Source: Deminuibacter sp966424055 (GTDB taxonomy: Bacteria; Bacteroidota; Bacteroidia; Chitinophagales; Chitinophagaceae). From it: 64,000 nt of DNA. This document shows, in pieces, positions 9,092-17,566 of the stretch. A program made the position numbers and the translations under genes. The notes beneath the pieces were generated by a model, which was given only the letters and a program-made list of their open reading frames with translations, was not told where the DNA came from and ran no database searches. How positions within the stretch are numbered: the first letter of the stretch is position 1; every line of letters starts with the position of its first letter. The stretch lies in assembly GCA_966424055.1 (NCBI GenBank), contig CBJLMB010000008.1, positions 62,001-126,000 on the forward strand, given 5' to 3'.

Positions 9092-9550
9092 ATGAAACAA
9101 CTTATTCAATTATTTACAAGAGCCGCAGCAGGCATCAGCTTCCTGGTGCCGGGGCTGGACCGTTTTGGTGTATGGGGCCCCAATGGCGCCCCGGGTGTCA
9201 GCTGGGGCGACTGGCAGCATTTTATGAATTATGCACGCAAACTATTATTCTTTCTCCCCTATTCTATTGCAGAAGTGGCTGCATTTATGGCATCGATGGG
9301 AGAGATCCTGTTTGGCCTGTTGTTGCTTATCGGCTGGAAAATACGCCTCACTGCATTGGGTGCCGGTTTTCTGCTACTGAGTTTTGCCTTGTGTATGTGG
9401 ATGGCCTTGGGTATTGTAGCGCCGCTGGGCTATTCGGTTTTCACTGCCAGTGGGGCCTGCTTCCTGCTGTCTACTTACCCTTCATACCGCTGGAGCCTGG
9501 ATGCCTGGATAGCCCGCAGTACACCTGCCTTGCAGCCTGCAGCCAATTGA
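9092..9550 (+). CDS. DoxX family integral membrane protein
   Basis: Small polytopic membrane protein of the DoxX/quinol-oxidase-subunit-like family, 152 residues from the ATG at 9092 (an in-frame ATG at 9065 adds nine polar residues). The typical start (TRAAAGISFLVPGLDRFGVWG) is followed by about four hydrophobic segments (AEVAAFMASMGEILFGLLLL, LTALGAGFLLLSFALCMWMA, ASGACFLLSTYP). Family members have been tied to redox and thiol stress, but the biochemical role of this one is unknown. It is the first gene divergent from the MocR regulator and is followed after 45 bp by an AhpD-like gene, suggesting a small regulated redox operon. Confidence 0.88.
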   Translation: MKQLIQLFTRAAAGISFLVPGLDRFGVWGPNGAPGVSWGDWQHFMNYARKLLFFLPYSIAEVAAFMASMGEILFGLLLLIGWKIRLTALGAGFLLLSFALCMWMALGIVAPLGYSVFTASGACFLLSTYPSYRWSLDAWIARSTPALQPAAN

Positions 9551-9595
9551 TCATGTTTTAGCATGTTTTATTGATAAAAAAGAAAAGGATATATT

Positions 9596-10033
9596 ATGGA
9601 AAACAGGATCAGTATTCCCGAAGTTCAGCCGGAAGCGTATAGCGCAATGCTCACCCTGGAAAAATACCTGGACAACTCGAACATTCCGCCGCTGCACAAA
9701 TCGTTGATCAAAATAAGAGCATCGCAGATCAATGCCTGCGCCTTCTGTATCAATATGCACACACAGGAGGCCCACAAACATGGGGAAACAGCGCAGCGTA
9801 TTTACCTGTTGAATGCCTGGCGCGAATCGCCGCAGTTTTCTGAAGAAGAACGGATCATCCTGGCGCTGACAGAAGAAATCACCCTGGTACACCAGAAGGG
9901 ATTAACAGATGAAACCTACCAGAAAGCCATCAGCCGTTTCGGGCAGGAACGCACTGCGCAGCTGATCATGACGGTGGTTACCATCAATGCCTGGAACAGG
10001 ATATGTGTTGCCACGCTGCGCCAGCCGGAATAA
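9596..10033 (+). CDS. AhpD-like carboxymuconolactone decarboxylase family protein
   Basis: Small helical protein of the AhpD/CMD family, 145 residues. The redox motif CxxCxxxH is intact (C48, C51 and H55 in ACAFCINMH), which in AhpD relatives supports alkylhydroperoxidase-type peroxide reduction. The following helices (AQRIYLLNAWRES, FSEEERIILALTEEITL, AQLIMTVVTINAWNRI) match the family. The AAAAGGA sequence before the ATG may act as a ribosome binding site. It lies between DoxX and GNAT genes in an operon divergent from a MocR regulator; a role in peroxide or electrophile defence is inferred. Confidence 0.92.
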   Translation: MENRISIPEVQPEAYSAMLTLEKYLDNSNIPPLHKSLIKIRASQINACAFCINMHTQEAHKHGETAQRIYLLNAWRESPQFSEEERIILALTEEITLVHQKGLTDETYQKAISRFGQERTAQLIMTVVTINAWNRICVATLRQPE

Positions 10034-10064
10034 ACCGGGATCGTTTATTTATAACCAATATATC

Positions 10065-10526
10065 ATGCATTCAATAAGCATTTCCACCCCAACCATTATC
10101 CAGGCTTTAACTGATGAAGATATACTTGCCTGCCGCGATGTTGTTTTCCTGTTGAGACCGCACCTGAAAAATGAACAAACCTACCTGCAGCAGGTAAAAC
10201 AAATGATGGAAGAAGAGCATTACCGGATCATCTATATCCCCAAACCGGCAACAGCAGGCCGTACTGCTGCAGCATTCGCCGGCTACCGTTATATGCAAAA
10301 GCTGCACACCGGCAAGGTGATCTATATCGACGACCTTGCCACCTTGCCGGCACACCGCGGCAAGGGGTATGGGTCGGTGCTGCTGAATTATATTCACGCA
10401 CTTGCGCGCAGGGAAGGTTTGAATGCAGTACAGCTCGATTCGGGCTACGACCGCAATGATGCACACCGTTTATACCTGGATCATGGGTACAAACTGGCAG
10501 CACATCATTTCACCTGTCACCTGTAA
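10065..10526 (+). CDS. GNAT-family N-acetyltransferase
   Basis: Acetyl-CoA-dependent acetyltransferase, 153 residues from the ATG at 10065; the longer frame from 9987 overlaps the previous gene out of frame. The core motif IDDLATLPAHRGKGYGSVLL (R98-G103) is the GNAT motif A that binds acetyl-CoA. The C-terminal AVQLDSGYDRNDAHRLYLDHGYK is motif B, where a Tyr usually acts near the thioester. The substrate cannot be read from sequence. It is the third gene of the operon beginning with DoxX, 31 bp after the AhpD-like gene. Confidence 0.9.
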   Translation: MHSISISTPTIIQALTDEDILACRDVVFLLRPHLKNEQTYLQQVKQMMEEEHYRIIYIPKPATAGRTAAAFAGYRYMQKLHTGKVIYIDDLATLPAHRGKGYGSVLLNYIHALARREGLNAVQLDSGYDRNDAHRLYLDHGYKLAAHHFTCHL

Positions 10527-10576
10527 AAAAGTACAGGGCTTTATAGTCTGGGACTGGCCGGGGTAAATATTTTCTG

Positions 10577-11428
10577 TTAGGGCTGCTTCTTCAGCTCCAC
10601 ATCTACCAGCACAGGAAAATGATCAGAAGGGTATTTGCCATGGTAACTGTCGGTTAGTATACCATAACGGTTCACACCAAACTGGCTGCTGATAAAAACA
10701 TGATCAATAATTTCGTCGCTGGCCAGGTTTTGTCCAAAAGCATTGAAGCTGCCGTTATTGGCATAAGGCCGCTGAACTTCATTGTACGCATCTTTCAGTA
10801 TCTCTGATTCTGCAACAGCTTTATACCATTGCGATTCGTGACCGCCATTGAAATCGCCGGTTAGAATAACGGGATTGATACCGGCTATGTCTTTGATACG
10901 CTGCAATATCAGCTTGCTGCTTTCCTGCCTGGCTTTTACGCCCTGGTGGTCATAATGCACATTAAAAAAATAAAATGCAACACCCGAATGGCGGTCTTTC
11001 AGTTTCACCCAGGAGCATATACGGTTACAGCAGGTAGCATCCCAGCCAAGTGAAGGTTTTTCCGGTGTTTCAGACAGCCAGAAATCACCTTTCTGTACCA
11101 GGGCAAATTTGTCTTTCCGGAAAAAAATGGCAGAATGTTCCCCCTTGTCTTTTCCATCATCTCTCCCCCGGCCATAGTAACTGAATTCAGGCAAAGCACT
11201 GCTGAGATCATCCAGCTGGTTCTTCAAACCTTCCTGTGTACCAAAAATATCAAAGCGGTGAAACCTTACCAGGGAGGCGATTACCGGTGCGCGGTTAACC
11301 CAGCGGTTACCGGTATCTCGGGGATTATCATAACGGAGATTGTATGTACCCATTGTGTATTGCTGTGCCTGCGAAACAAAAGCAACTGCAAACAGCAGCA
11401 GGGTTAAGAAAGTAAACCTGTATTTCAT
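10577..11428 (-). CDS. Secreted endonuclease/exonuclease/phosphatase-fold hydrolase
   Basis: Mg-dependent phosphoesterase of the EEP (DNase I-like) fold, 283 residues from the ATG at 11428, with a signal peptide (FTFLTLLLFAVAFVSQAQQ). Metal and catalytic motifs are in place: TYNLR (N30), GTQEG (E66), FFNVHYDH (H158), LTGDFNGG (D192, N194), EIIDHVF and SDHFPVLVD (D269, H270). The family covers nucleases, inositol-phosphate phosphatases and sphingomyelinases. Bacteroidota versions of this length and wording are secreted and of unproven substrate. It stands alone, convergent with the GNAT operon. Confidence 0.88.
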   Translation of the reverse strand: MKYRFTFLTLLLFAVAFVSQAQQYTMGTYNLRYDNPRDTGNRWVNRAPVIASLVRFHRFDIFGTQEGLKNQLDDLSSALPEFSYYGRGRDDGKDKGEHSAIFFRKDKFALVQKGDFWLSETPEKPSLGWDATCCNRICSWVKLKDRHSGVAFYFFNVHYDHQGVKARQESSKLILQRIKDIAGINPVILTGDFNGGHESQWYKAVAESEILKDAYNEVQRPYANNGSFNAFGQNLASDEIIDHVFISSQFGVNRYGILTDSYHGKYPSDHFPVLVDVELKKQP

Positions 11429-11622
11429 CTGTTCGTGTTTATAAATAAAATAAGAGCCGGCTGAACAAGCACTGCCGGGCAATCAACTGGTCTTTAAAAA
11501 TACATGCTGGCCAGGAAATCCGCTTTTTTATTTCTGCAAAAGCATTTTCCAAACAGCAAAACCAGTTATGGATTTTCGCTGCACAAGTTAGTGCCTGTTG
11601 CGCTGTTAAAATGAACAGATTG

Positions 11623-12036
11623 TTACAGGCTGGTGGTTGAGGTTTCCCGGGGTGTATTCGCTTCATATGCACTGCAGCCTGTTAGCTTGCTCATGCTGGG
11701 CAGGCCGTTGCGCGCCATTTCTTTTTCACCCCAGTTGCGCAGCAGGGTGATAAATGGGATCAGTTCACGGCCTGTTTCTGTAAGTGCATATTCCACTCTT
11801 GGCGGCACTTCAAGGTATACATGCCTGCTTACCAGCTGGTCATCTTCCAGCTCACGCAATGCCTGGGTAAGCATTTTGGGTGTAACACCGGTAATGCACC
11901 TGCGCAATGCCCCGTAGCGCATGGCCGCTTCGCCCAGATGCCAGAGGATACGCCCTTTGTATTTACCACCAATGCGCTGGAATGCATAATCAACCGAGCA
12001 TTGCGGCAATGCAGCAGGCTCTGCTATCTTCAACAT
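11623..12036 (-). CDS. HxlR-family winged-helix transcriptional regulator
   Basis: One-domain DNA-binding regulator, 137 residues from the ATG at 12036 (a TTG two codons earlier is less likely). The wHTH core reads YAFQRIGGKYKGRILWHL, MRYGALRRCITGVTPKMLTQALRELEDDQLVSRHVY, VEYALTETGRELIPFITLLRNWGE, the HxlR signature. Members commonly respond to quinones, aldehydes or other electrophiles and control a divergent oxidoreductase. Here the divergent gene is a quinone-oxidoreductase-like enzyme and a large nested palindrome lies between them. A lone Cys near residue 122 (LTGCSAY) and one near the N-terminus (PQCSVD) could be redox sensors; that is inference. Confidence 0.92.
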   Translation of the reverse strand: MLKIAEPAALPQCSVDYAFQRIGGKYKGRILWHLGEAAMRYGALRRCITGVTPKMLTQALRELEDDQLVSRHVYLEVPPRVEYALTETGRELIPFITLLRNWGEKEMARNGLPSMSKLTGCSAYEANTPRETSTTSL

Positions 12037-12070
12037 TTGCAAAATTTTATTGTACTGAAAATCAATAATA

Positions 12071-12123
12071 GTATCTTTTTAGTATGTAGATTACCATTGA
12101 GTACATACTTGTTTCAAAGATAC
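12071..12123. promoter_or_regulatory. Nested palindromic operator for the HxlR regulator
   Basis: An inner perfect inverted repeat (AGTATGTA 12081-12088 and TACATACT 12102-12109, 13-bp spacer) lies inside an outer perfect one (GTATCTTT 12071-12078 and AAAGATAC 12116-12123). Both are nearly concentric around 12095-12097. The layout overlaps the -33 region of the plus-strand promoter, as expected for repression. Seen directly; binding is inferred. Confidence 0.65.
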
Positions 12124-12140
12124 CGCTCCTTTTAGATTTG
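12109..12140 (+). promoter_or_regulatory. Bacteroidota-type promoter TTG-N21-TAnnTTTG
   Basis: TTG at 12109-12111 and TAGATTTG at 12133-12140 match the -33/-7 elements of the Bacteroidota primary sigma factor with a 21-bp spacer. The ATG at 12159 follows by 18 bp. This places the real gene start at 12159 and excludes the upstream in-frame ATG at 12138, which would lie inside the promoter. Confidence 0.65.
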
Positions 12141-12158
12141 TACCATAAAACAGTTTTT

Positions 12159-13166
12159 ATGAAAGCAATACAACTGAAAGGAACAGGCATTGAACATTTA
12201 ACAAGCGTTGATCTGCCACAGCCTGAACCAGGCCCCGGCGAAGTAATGGTAAAAGTAGCGGCGGTTTCGCTTAACGCGCTCGATTTGTTTTATGCAAAGG
12301 GATTGTATAAATCAACCAGGCCTCTGCCCGTGATCGCCGTAGCCGATGGCGCAGGAACGGTAGTGGCAACCGGCAGTGGCGTTACCGAATGGAAGCCGGG
12401 CGACAGGGTGGTTTCGCATTTTGTACAGCAATGGCAGCAGGGGCCCAACCTGCCTTATACTAATCATATACGCACTGGTTTACAAACACAGGGCATGCTG
12501 GCCGAATATGTATGCCAGCCCGAATATGCATGGGTAGCCGCACCATCATCGTACAGCTTTGCTGAAGCAGCCACACTTCCCATTGCCGGTTTAACTGCAT
12601 GGACGGGCTTGATCAATTATGGTGGTCTTGCATGCGGACAAACAGTACTGACCCAGGGTAGCGGTGGTGTTTCGCTGTTTGCACTGCAGATTGCCAAAGC
12701 AGCAGGTGCCAGGGTTATCGCCACATCAGGCAGTGATGCTAAGCTGGAAAGACTGGGACAGATGGGCGCCGATGCGTTGATCAATTATAAGCAATACCCC
12801 GAATGGCATAAGGAAGTACGCAGGCTCACCAATGGTACAGGCGTTGATATAACACTGGATATTGCAGGCGGACAAACCCTGATGCAATCCGCCTTATCAG
12901 TAAAGCTGAACGGTTTGGTGGGCATGGTCGGGTTTCTTGACAACACAGTTACCCAGGTTGATATTCTGCCGCTGATCAATGGCTATGTACGCCTGCAAGG
13001 GTTTTCTGTGGGCAGCCGTGAAAGCTTCCGCCACTTTATCCAGGCCATTGAACTGCATGGTATACGGCCGGTGATCGATAAAACCTTCCCTATTGAAGAT
13101 ACCCAGGCTGCCTACCGGCATATGGACAATGGTGCTTATTTTGGTAAGATCGTAATAGAACTTTAA
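12159..13166 (+). CDS. Zinc-independent MDR oxidoreductase (quinone oxidoreductase-like)
   Basis: NAD(P)H-dependent reductase or dehydrogenase of the medium-chain family, 335 residues. The N-terminal GroES-like part (VDLPQPEPGPGEVMVKVAAVSLNALDLFYAKG) lacks the usual catalytic zinc cysteine after the SLNALD segment. The nucleotide-binding fold follows (TVLTQGSGGVSLFALQIAKAAGARVIATSGSDAKLERLGQMGADALINY, GVDITLDIAGG). This points to the zinc-independent quinone/enone reductase branch. The start is set by a promoter ending 18 bp upstream. Control by the divergent HxlR protein is inferred from the shared operator region; a quinone or electrophile substrate is likely. Confidence 0.92.
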   Translation: MKAIQLKGTGIEHLTSVDLPQPEPGPGEVMVKVAAVSLNALDLFYAKGLYKSTRPLPVIAVADGAGTVVATGSGVTEWKPGDRVVSHFVQQWQQGPNLPYTNHIRTGLQTQGMLAEYVCQPEYAWVAAPSSYSFAEAATLPIAGLTAWTGLINYGGLACGQTVLTQGSGGVSLFALQIAKAAGARVIATSGSDAKLERLGQMGADALINYKQYPEWHKEVRRLTNGTGVDITLDIAGGQTLMQSALSVKLNGLVGMVGFLDNTVTQVDILPLINGYVRLQGFSVGSRESFRHFIQAIELHGIRPVIDKTFPIEDTQAAYRHMDNGAYFGKIVIEL

Positions 13167-13208
13167 GCTGCAGGCGGCTTTCTTAGTAGCTTTGCAATAA
13201 ACCTACTT

Positions 13209-13496
13209 ATGTTTTTAATAGAACTCACTTATAAAGTGTCGTTTGCAGAAGTAGACCGGGTATTGCAGGAGCACCTGGATTACCTGCACAGCCAGTATGA
13301 AAAAAGTGCACTGATCTTTTCTGGCAGGAAAAATCCACGTACCGGCGGAATAATACTCACCCGCTTTGCCAACAGGGAAGCTGTGGATGCTTTTATCCAC
13401 AACGACCCGTTTAACCGGGAACACATCGCCGACTACCGTGTCATTGAATTTACGCCAGGCCGCTGGGATGATGCGTTTTCGGTATACATGCAATAA
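13209..13496 (+). CDS. YciI-like protein
   Basis: Small ferredoxin-like-fold protein of the YciI/DGPF family, 95 residues. The family His and Asp positions are visible (QEHLDYL near residue 22; NDPFNREHIADYRVIEFTPG near residue 65-82). Some relatives act as small lyases or as partner subunits; most have no known role. It follows the oxidoreductase by 42 bp and is probably co-transcribed, although a TAGCTTTG box at 13187-13194 might supply its own promoter. Confidence 0.85.
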   Translation: MFLIELTYKVSFAEVDRVLQEHLDYLHSQYEKSALIFSGRKNPRTGGIILTRFANREAVDAFIHNDPFNREHIADYRVIEFTPGRWDDAFSVYMQ

Positions 13497-13671
13497 AACG
13501 GGCACCGGATAAAACCTGCTGTTCATTCACTGCAGCAAAACAGCATTGGTATGCTTTCTGTACACCAGCTTACCGCCGGCGCATTTTGTATCCGGGTGGC
13601 CTAGCCCAACATATACCTGCCTATTTTTTCAATTGCTGCCGAATGCTTACCTTGAATGCAAACATTGTTTC

Positions 13672-14568
13672 ATGCAACTGCGCTTAACTGTTACTATATT
13701 GCTGGTACTGGCTGCTGTTTTTTGTTTTGGCCAGGCAGCTAGCTCTTCCATGGAACAACTGAAACAACAGGTTACAGCAATACTGGCGCAGCAAAAAGGT
13801 GTGTTTGCTGTGGCATTTAAAGATATTGCCGGCGGCCGTACATTGCTGATCAACGACAAAGAAAATTTTCATGCTGCCAGCACAATGAAAACCCCGGTGA
13901 TGATCGAAGTGTACAAACAAGCAGCAGAAGGTAAGTTTTCGCTGAACGATTCTATAACCTTGCAAAATAAGTTCCACAGCATCGTTGATGGCAGTGTGTA
14001 CAGTTTAAGTGCTTCAGACGACAGCGATTCTACCCTGTACCAACAATCGCGCAGCACAATTAGCAACCTGCTGTTTTACATGATCACTGTTAGCAGCAAC
14101 CTGGCCACCAATACCCTGATAGAAAAAGTAGATGCCCGCAATGTGATGCAAACCATGCGCTCGATGGGTGCCAGGGATATACAGGTACTGCGTGGTGTGG
14201 AAGACAGCAAAGCTTTTGAAAAAGGCCTGAACAATACGGTAACTGCTTTCGACCTGATGCTGCTGTTCGATAAAATGGCCACCGGCAAAATGGTGGATCA
14301 GCAGGCCTGTACAGCTATGATCAATGTTTTACTGCAGCAGCATTTCAATGAAATTATACCGGCCTTATTACCTGCGGATGTGAAAGTAGCACACAAAACA
14401 GGTTTCATTACAGGCATACATCATGATAGTGGCATTGTATTGCTGCCTGATGGCCGCAGGTATGTACTCGTGCTGCTCTCTAAAAACTGGGATGATGAAA
14501 AAAAAGCGATCTCCGCCATGGCCCGTGTTTCTTACCTTGTTTACCAGTATATGATGCAGCAGCATTAG
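13672..14568 (+). CDS. Class A beta-lactamase-type serine hydrolase
   Basis: Periplasmic penicillin-recognizing serine enzyme, 298 residues from the ATG at 13672, with a signal peptide (LRLTVTILLVLAAVFCFGQA). All class A elements can be read: STMK (nucleophile S70, K73), SSN at 141-143 in place of SDN, an ExxLN omega-loop motif (E183, L186, N187) and KTG (242-244). The ExxLN Glu suggests real deacylation ability, so it may hydrolyse beta-lactams; many relatives in environmental Bacteroidota are untested. It stands alone, convergent with the sulfatase gene 21 bp away. The longer frame from 13546 adds a non-signal prefix and is rejected. Confidence 0.9.
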   Translation: MQLRLTVTILLVLAAVFCFGQAASSSMEQLKQQVTAILAQQKGVFAVAFKDIAGGRTLLINDKENFHAASTMKTPVMIEVYKQAAEGKFSLNDSITLQNKFHSIVDGSVYSLSASDDSDSTLYQQSRSTISNLLFYMITVSSNLATNTLIEKVDARNVMQTMRSMGARDIQVLRGVEDSKAFEKGLNNTVTAFDLMLLFDKMATGKMVDQQACTAMINVLLQQHFNEIIPALLPADVKVAHKTGFITGIHHDSGIVLLPDGRRYVLVLLSKNWDDEKKAISAMARVSYLVYQYMMQQH

Positions 14569-14589
14569 CCTCAAAATAAGCGCTGTTGT

Positions 14590-16041
14590 TTATGGAGCGG
14601 TGGAAGACGCAGCTGTATTGATCTCACTTTTCAGCAGTGGCCAGTCTTTATTGCTTACATGTGCTTCCTGCATCATTTTTTCCATTTGCTTTACTATGCT
14701 CGGAAACTGCGCGGCTATATTGTGCTGTTCAACCGGATCAGTATCCAGGTTATACAATTCCATGGGCGGGTTACTGATGGTGCTCACATTTTGTTTGATA
14801 GCTTTCCATTTACCCCAGCGTACAGCCTGCCTGCCGCCGGATTCATGAAACTCCCAATACAGGTACTTGTGTTGCTGTGCTTGTGTTCCGGTAGTAATGG
14901 CCTGTAAAATAGAGATACCATCGATGTTGCCGGAAGCCTGTATACCGGCGAGCTGCTCAAAGCTGGGCAACAGGTCCCAGAAAGTGCCGGGATATGCAGA
15001 TTGAAAACCTGCCCTGATCTTCCCCTTCCATACGGCGATGAATGGAACACGGATACCTCCTTCATACAAATCGCGTTTTATACCACGCAGGCTGCCGCTG
15101 CTGTTGAAAAATGCAGGGTCGGCCCCGCCTTCCCGGTGCGGCCCGTTATCACTGGTAAACAGGATAAGTGTTTGCTCGTCCAAACCCAGTTCATGCACGG
15201 TGCGGAGTATCTCACCAACATAATGATCCAGCCTGGTGACCATGGCAGCAAAAGCAGCATGTGGATGTTCATCCTGTTTGTAATCTGTTTTACGGGCACT
15301 GGCAGGCAGCGGTTGCGGCTGCTCATTGAATTTAGCCACATAATGCTGGTAAATACTATCGTGCGGGCCATACAGTGATGCATGCGGCAAGGTATAGGGT
15401 AAAAACAGGAAAAAAGGCTGGTCATGTTGTTCGCGCAAAAACTTTATAGCCTGCTGGTGGATAAGATCGGCCGAATATACCGCATCTGCAGCCAGGTTTT
15501 CAGGCAGCGCTATACGCTGATCGTTCTTCCATAAATGATCGGGATAATAATTGTGTGCAAGTGATTGGCAATTGTACCCGAAAAAACTTGCAAAGCCCTG
15601 TTTCAGCGGTTCGCCGGAAGAGCCGGGATAACCCAGCCCCCATTTACCAAATGCCGCTGTGCGGTAACCGGCAGCAGCGAGTATACTGGCCATCGTTGTA
15701 TCACCTGCCGGCAGCGGGTACTGCCCTTCAGGTTGTACACCTTTATTTCCCCTTACAGCAGTATGGCCGGTATGCAGCCCTGTCATCAGGCTGGCGCGGG
15801 AAGGAGCACAAACAGCTGTGCCTGCATAAAACCCGGTAAAACGGATACCGTTTGCCGCCATCCGGTCAATAAAAGGGGTTGCTATTTTCTGCTGTCCATA
15901 GCAGCCCAGTTCTCCATAGCCCAGATCGTCTGCTACAATCAGGATGATGTTTGGCCGGGAACCGGTTATGCTTTGTGCATATACATGGATGGCACCGGCA
16001 AGCCATACGAGCGCAAGTATTGTTGTTTTGTGCAATGGCAT
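14590..16041 (-). CDS. Secreted S1-family sulfatase (arylsulfatase)
   Basis: Sulfate ester hydrolase, 483 residues, with a signal peptide (ILALVWLAGAIHVYAQ). The formylglycine-type active-site motif is CAPSR with Cys78, followed by the conserved LMTGLHTGH. Metal ligands are in NIILIVADDLG and LFTSDNGPHREG. FGKWGLG and PHASLYGPH are usual S1 landmarks. Maturation needs a formylglycine-generating enzyme not found in this window. It is the last gene of the pectin-type locus (156 bp after CE15), suggesting action on a sulfated, rhamnose- or uronate-containing glycan, but membership in the same transcript is inferred. Confidence 0.95.
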   Translation of the reverse strand: MPLHKTTILALVWLAGAIHVYAQSITGSRPNIILIVADDLGYGELGCYGQQKIATPFIDRMAANGIRFTGFYAGTAVCAPSRASLMTGLHTGHTAVRGNKGVQPEGQYPLPAGDTTMASILAAAGYRTAAFGKWGLGYPGSSGEPLKQGFASFFGYNCQSLAHNYYPDHLWKNDQRIALPENLAADAVYSADLIHQQAIKFLREQHDQPFFLFLPYTLPHASLYGPHDSIYQHYVAKFNEQPQPLPASARKTDYKQDEHPHAAFAAMVTRLDHYVGEILRTVHELGLDEQTLILFTSDNGPHREGGADPAFFNSSGSLRGIKRDLYEGGIRVPFIAVWKGKIRAGFQSAYPGTFWDLLPSFEQLAGIQASGNIDGISILQAITTGTQAQQHKYLYWEFHESGGRQAVRWGKWKAIKQNVSTISNPPMELYNLDTDPVEQHNIAAQFPSIVKQMEKMMQEAHVSNKDWPLLKSEINTAASSTAP

Positions 16042-16197
16042 GTTCTTCTATTAAGGCTGGGTAAAAGCATACGCGGGCAAAGATCTCGATGCATAGTATT
16101 GCAGCCCGTTCCCTGATTTCAATCATGCATTGCAGCAGGATGACGAAGCTACAGTGCACAGCAGCCATCACCATCCTGCCCTGTCCTGTGAAAAGAG

Positions 16198-17478
16198 CTA
16201 TTTACCGCGATGAAAAAATTTATCTGCAAAAGCAATATACTGCTGCCAGTCGTACAGGGTTACATCATGCTTGCCTGCCCTGATATGGTAACGTACCCAA
16301 TCGCCCACCGGCTGGTGCAAGGGCGGAGGCACATCTGATGGTATTCCTTTTTCGCCAAATAATGCATACACTTTACTGGCATGCCAGGCGCTGAGAAATT
16401 CGCCTTTGGGATCAGACCACTGGTCACCTTCGGCACTGGCTATATACAACGGCCTTGGCGCCATCAATGACAGCAGCATATGCTGGTCAACAGGCAGGGC
16501 TGCTACCTTATCATTATAGGTTTTGTATTTACTGCAAAACCAGTGCGGAAATTTTGTGTTGATGATACCCACTGTTTCTCCATACCAGCGCCGGGCCAGT
16601 GCTGCACCACCTTCACCCGATTCGTTGGAATACACAATAGCAAACCTGGTATCGGATGCGCCTGCCCATAATGCAGCTTTTCCCAAACGGGAATGACCGA
16701 TCAGGCAAACCTGTTTTGCATTCACTGATTTGTCTGTAACCAGGTAATCCATCGCCTTCGATAATGACCAGGCCCATACACCCAGTGCGCTCCATTCCTG
16801 CGGGGAAATCTGCAAAGCATCTTTCAGCCTGCTGCGAAAACCGTTTTTCCAGCCCTCTTCAAAATCTTCTTCTGCATCGCCATAAAAAAAGCTTACCAGG
16901 CCGTATCCATGCGCCAACAGGGTATCTACCTGCCATTGTGCCGCCTGGCTGCCGCGTGTGGCCGCTGTTGCATGGTTGTTTACAATACCATCACCTTTCA
17001 CTGCATACCTGGTGGTTATGGGCACAGCAGGATCGTTGTACAGGCTTTGATTGCCGTAAAAATTCATACCCAGGAACACCGGTACAGGCTGCTTTGTATG
17101 GGGAAGATAGAGCAACAGGTGAATAACGGCGGCCGTATCATTGTTCAGGTAAATATCCACCTGTTTGCGAACGGCTTTTCCCTGCAGGGCATGTTCATCA
17201 ACCGACAGGGTTTTGAATGTAAGCGGTATTGCCACCCGTGGAAACCTGCCATATACATTCTCTTCAAAAAGCCTGTAAATATAGGGACGCTGTACCTGCA
17301 GCCACTGGCTGGAAGACTGTACTGTTTTACCGTCAGGCATCTTAAGCGGATCGGGTAATGTATAGGGCGGCACTTTCGATTCATCACTGTTCGCCTGTAG
17401 CTTAAGATCCTGTGCATACAGCTGACCTAAAGAAATGGCAGACAGCAATGCCACGATCCCTGTTTTACACAGGCGCAT
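16198..17478 (-). CDS. CE15-type glucuronoyl esterase-like hydrolase
   Basis: Secreted alpha/beta-hydrolase, 426 residues from the ATG at 17478, with a signal peptide (CKTGIVALLSAISLGQLYAQ); an ATG at 17499 is possible. The nucleophile elbow is GHSRLGKAALWAGA with Ser263, and SNESGEGGAALARRWYGE (284-301) with His404 in RAGKHDVTLYD matches the bacterial CE15 pattern. CE15 enzymes cleave esters of uronic acids, such as glucuronic acid linked to lignin alcohols or methyl esters. Here, between GH105 and a sulfatase, a uronate-ester role in pectin is inferred. The next upstream gene ends 88 bp away, consistent with one operon. Confidence 0.88.
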   Translation of the reverse strand: MRLCKTGIVALLSAISLGQLYAQDLKLQANSDESKVPPYTLPDPLKMPDGKTVQSSSQWLQVQRPYIYRLFEENVYGRFPRVAIPLTFKTLSVDEHALQGKAVRKQVDIYLNNDTAAVIHLLLYLPHTKQPVPVFLGMNFYGNQSLYNDPAVPITTRYAVKGDGIVNNHATAATRGSQAAQWQVDTLLAHGYGLVSFFYGDAEEDFEEGWKNGFRSRLKDALQISPQEWSALGVWAWSLSKAMDYLVTDKSVNAKQVCLIGHSRLGKAALWAGASDTRFAIVYSNESGEGGAALARRWYGETVGIINTKFPHWFCSKYKTYNDKVAALPVDQHMLLSLMAPRPLYIASAEGDQWSDPKGEFLSAWHASKVYALFGEKGIPSDVPPPLHQPVGDWVRYHIRAGKHDVTLYDWQQYIAFADKFFHRGK

Positions 17479-17566
17479 AATAGCATGGGTGTAAAGCATG
17501 ATAGTTGGGTTTTACAATGGCTGGAGGAACCAGTAATGCACCTGTTCACAGGTTATCAGCGGTTGT

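Noticed and set aside
12138..12158. Upstream ATG for the quinone oxidoreductase at 12138
   Set aside because: It overlaps the TAGATTTG -7 box, so it would lie before the transcript start; MKAIQLKG at 12159 is the family-like start.
13546..13671. Longer start of the beta-lactamase-like gene at 13546
   Set aside because: The added residues lack signal-peptide character; the ATG at 13672 directly begins a good signal sequence.
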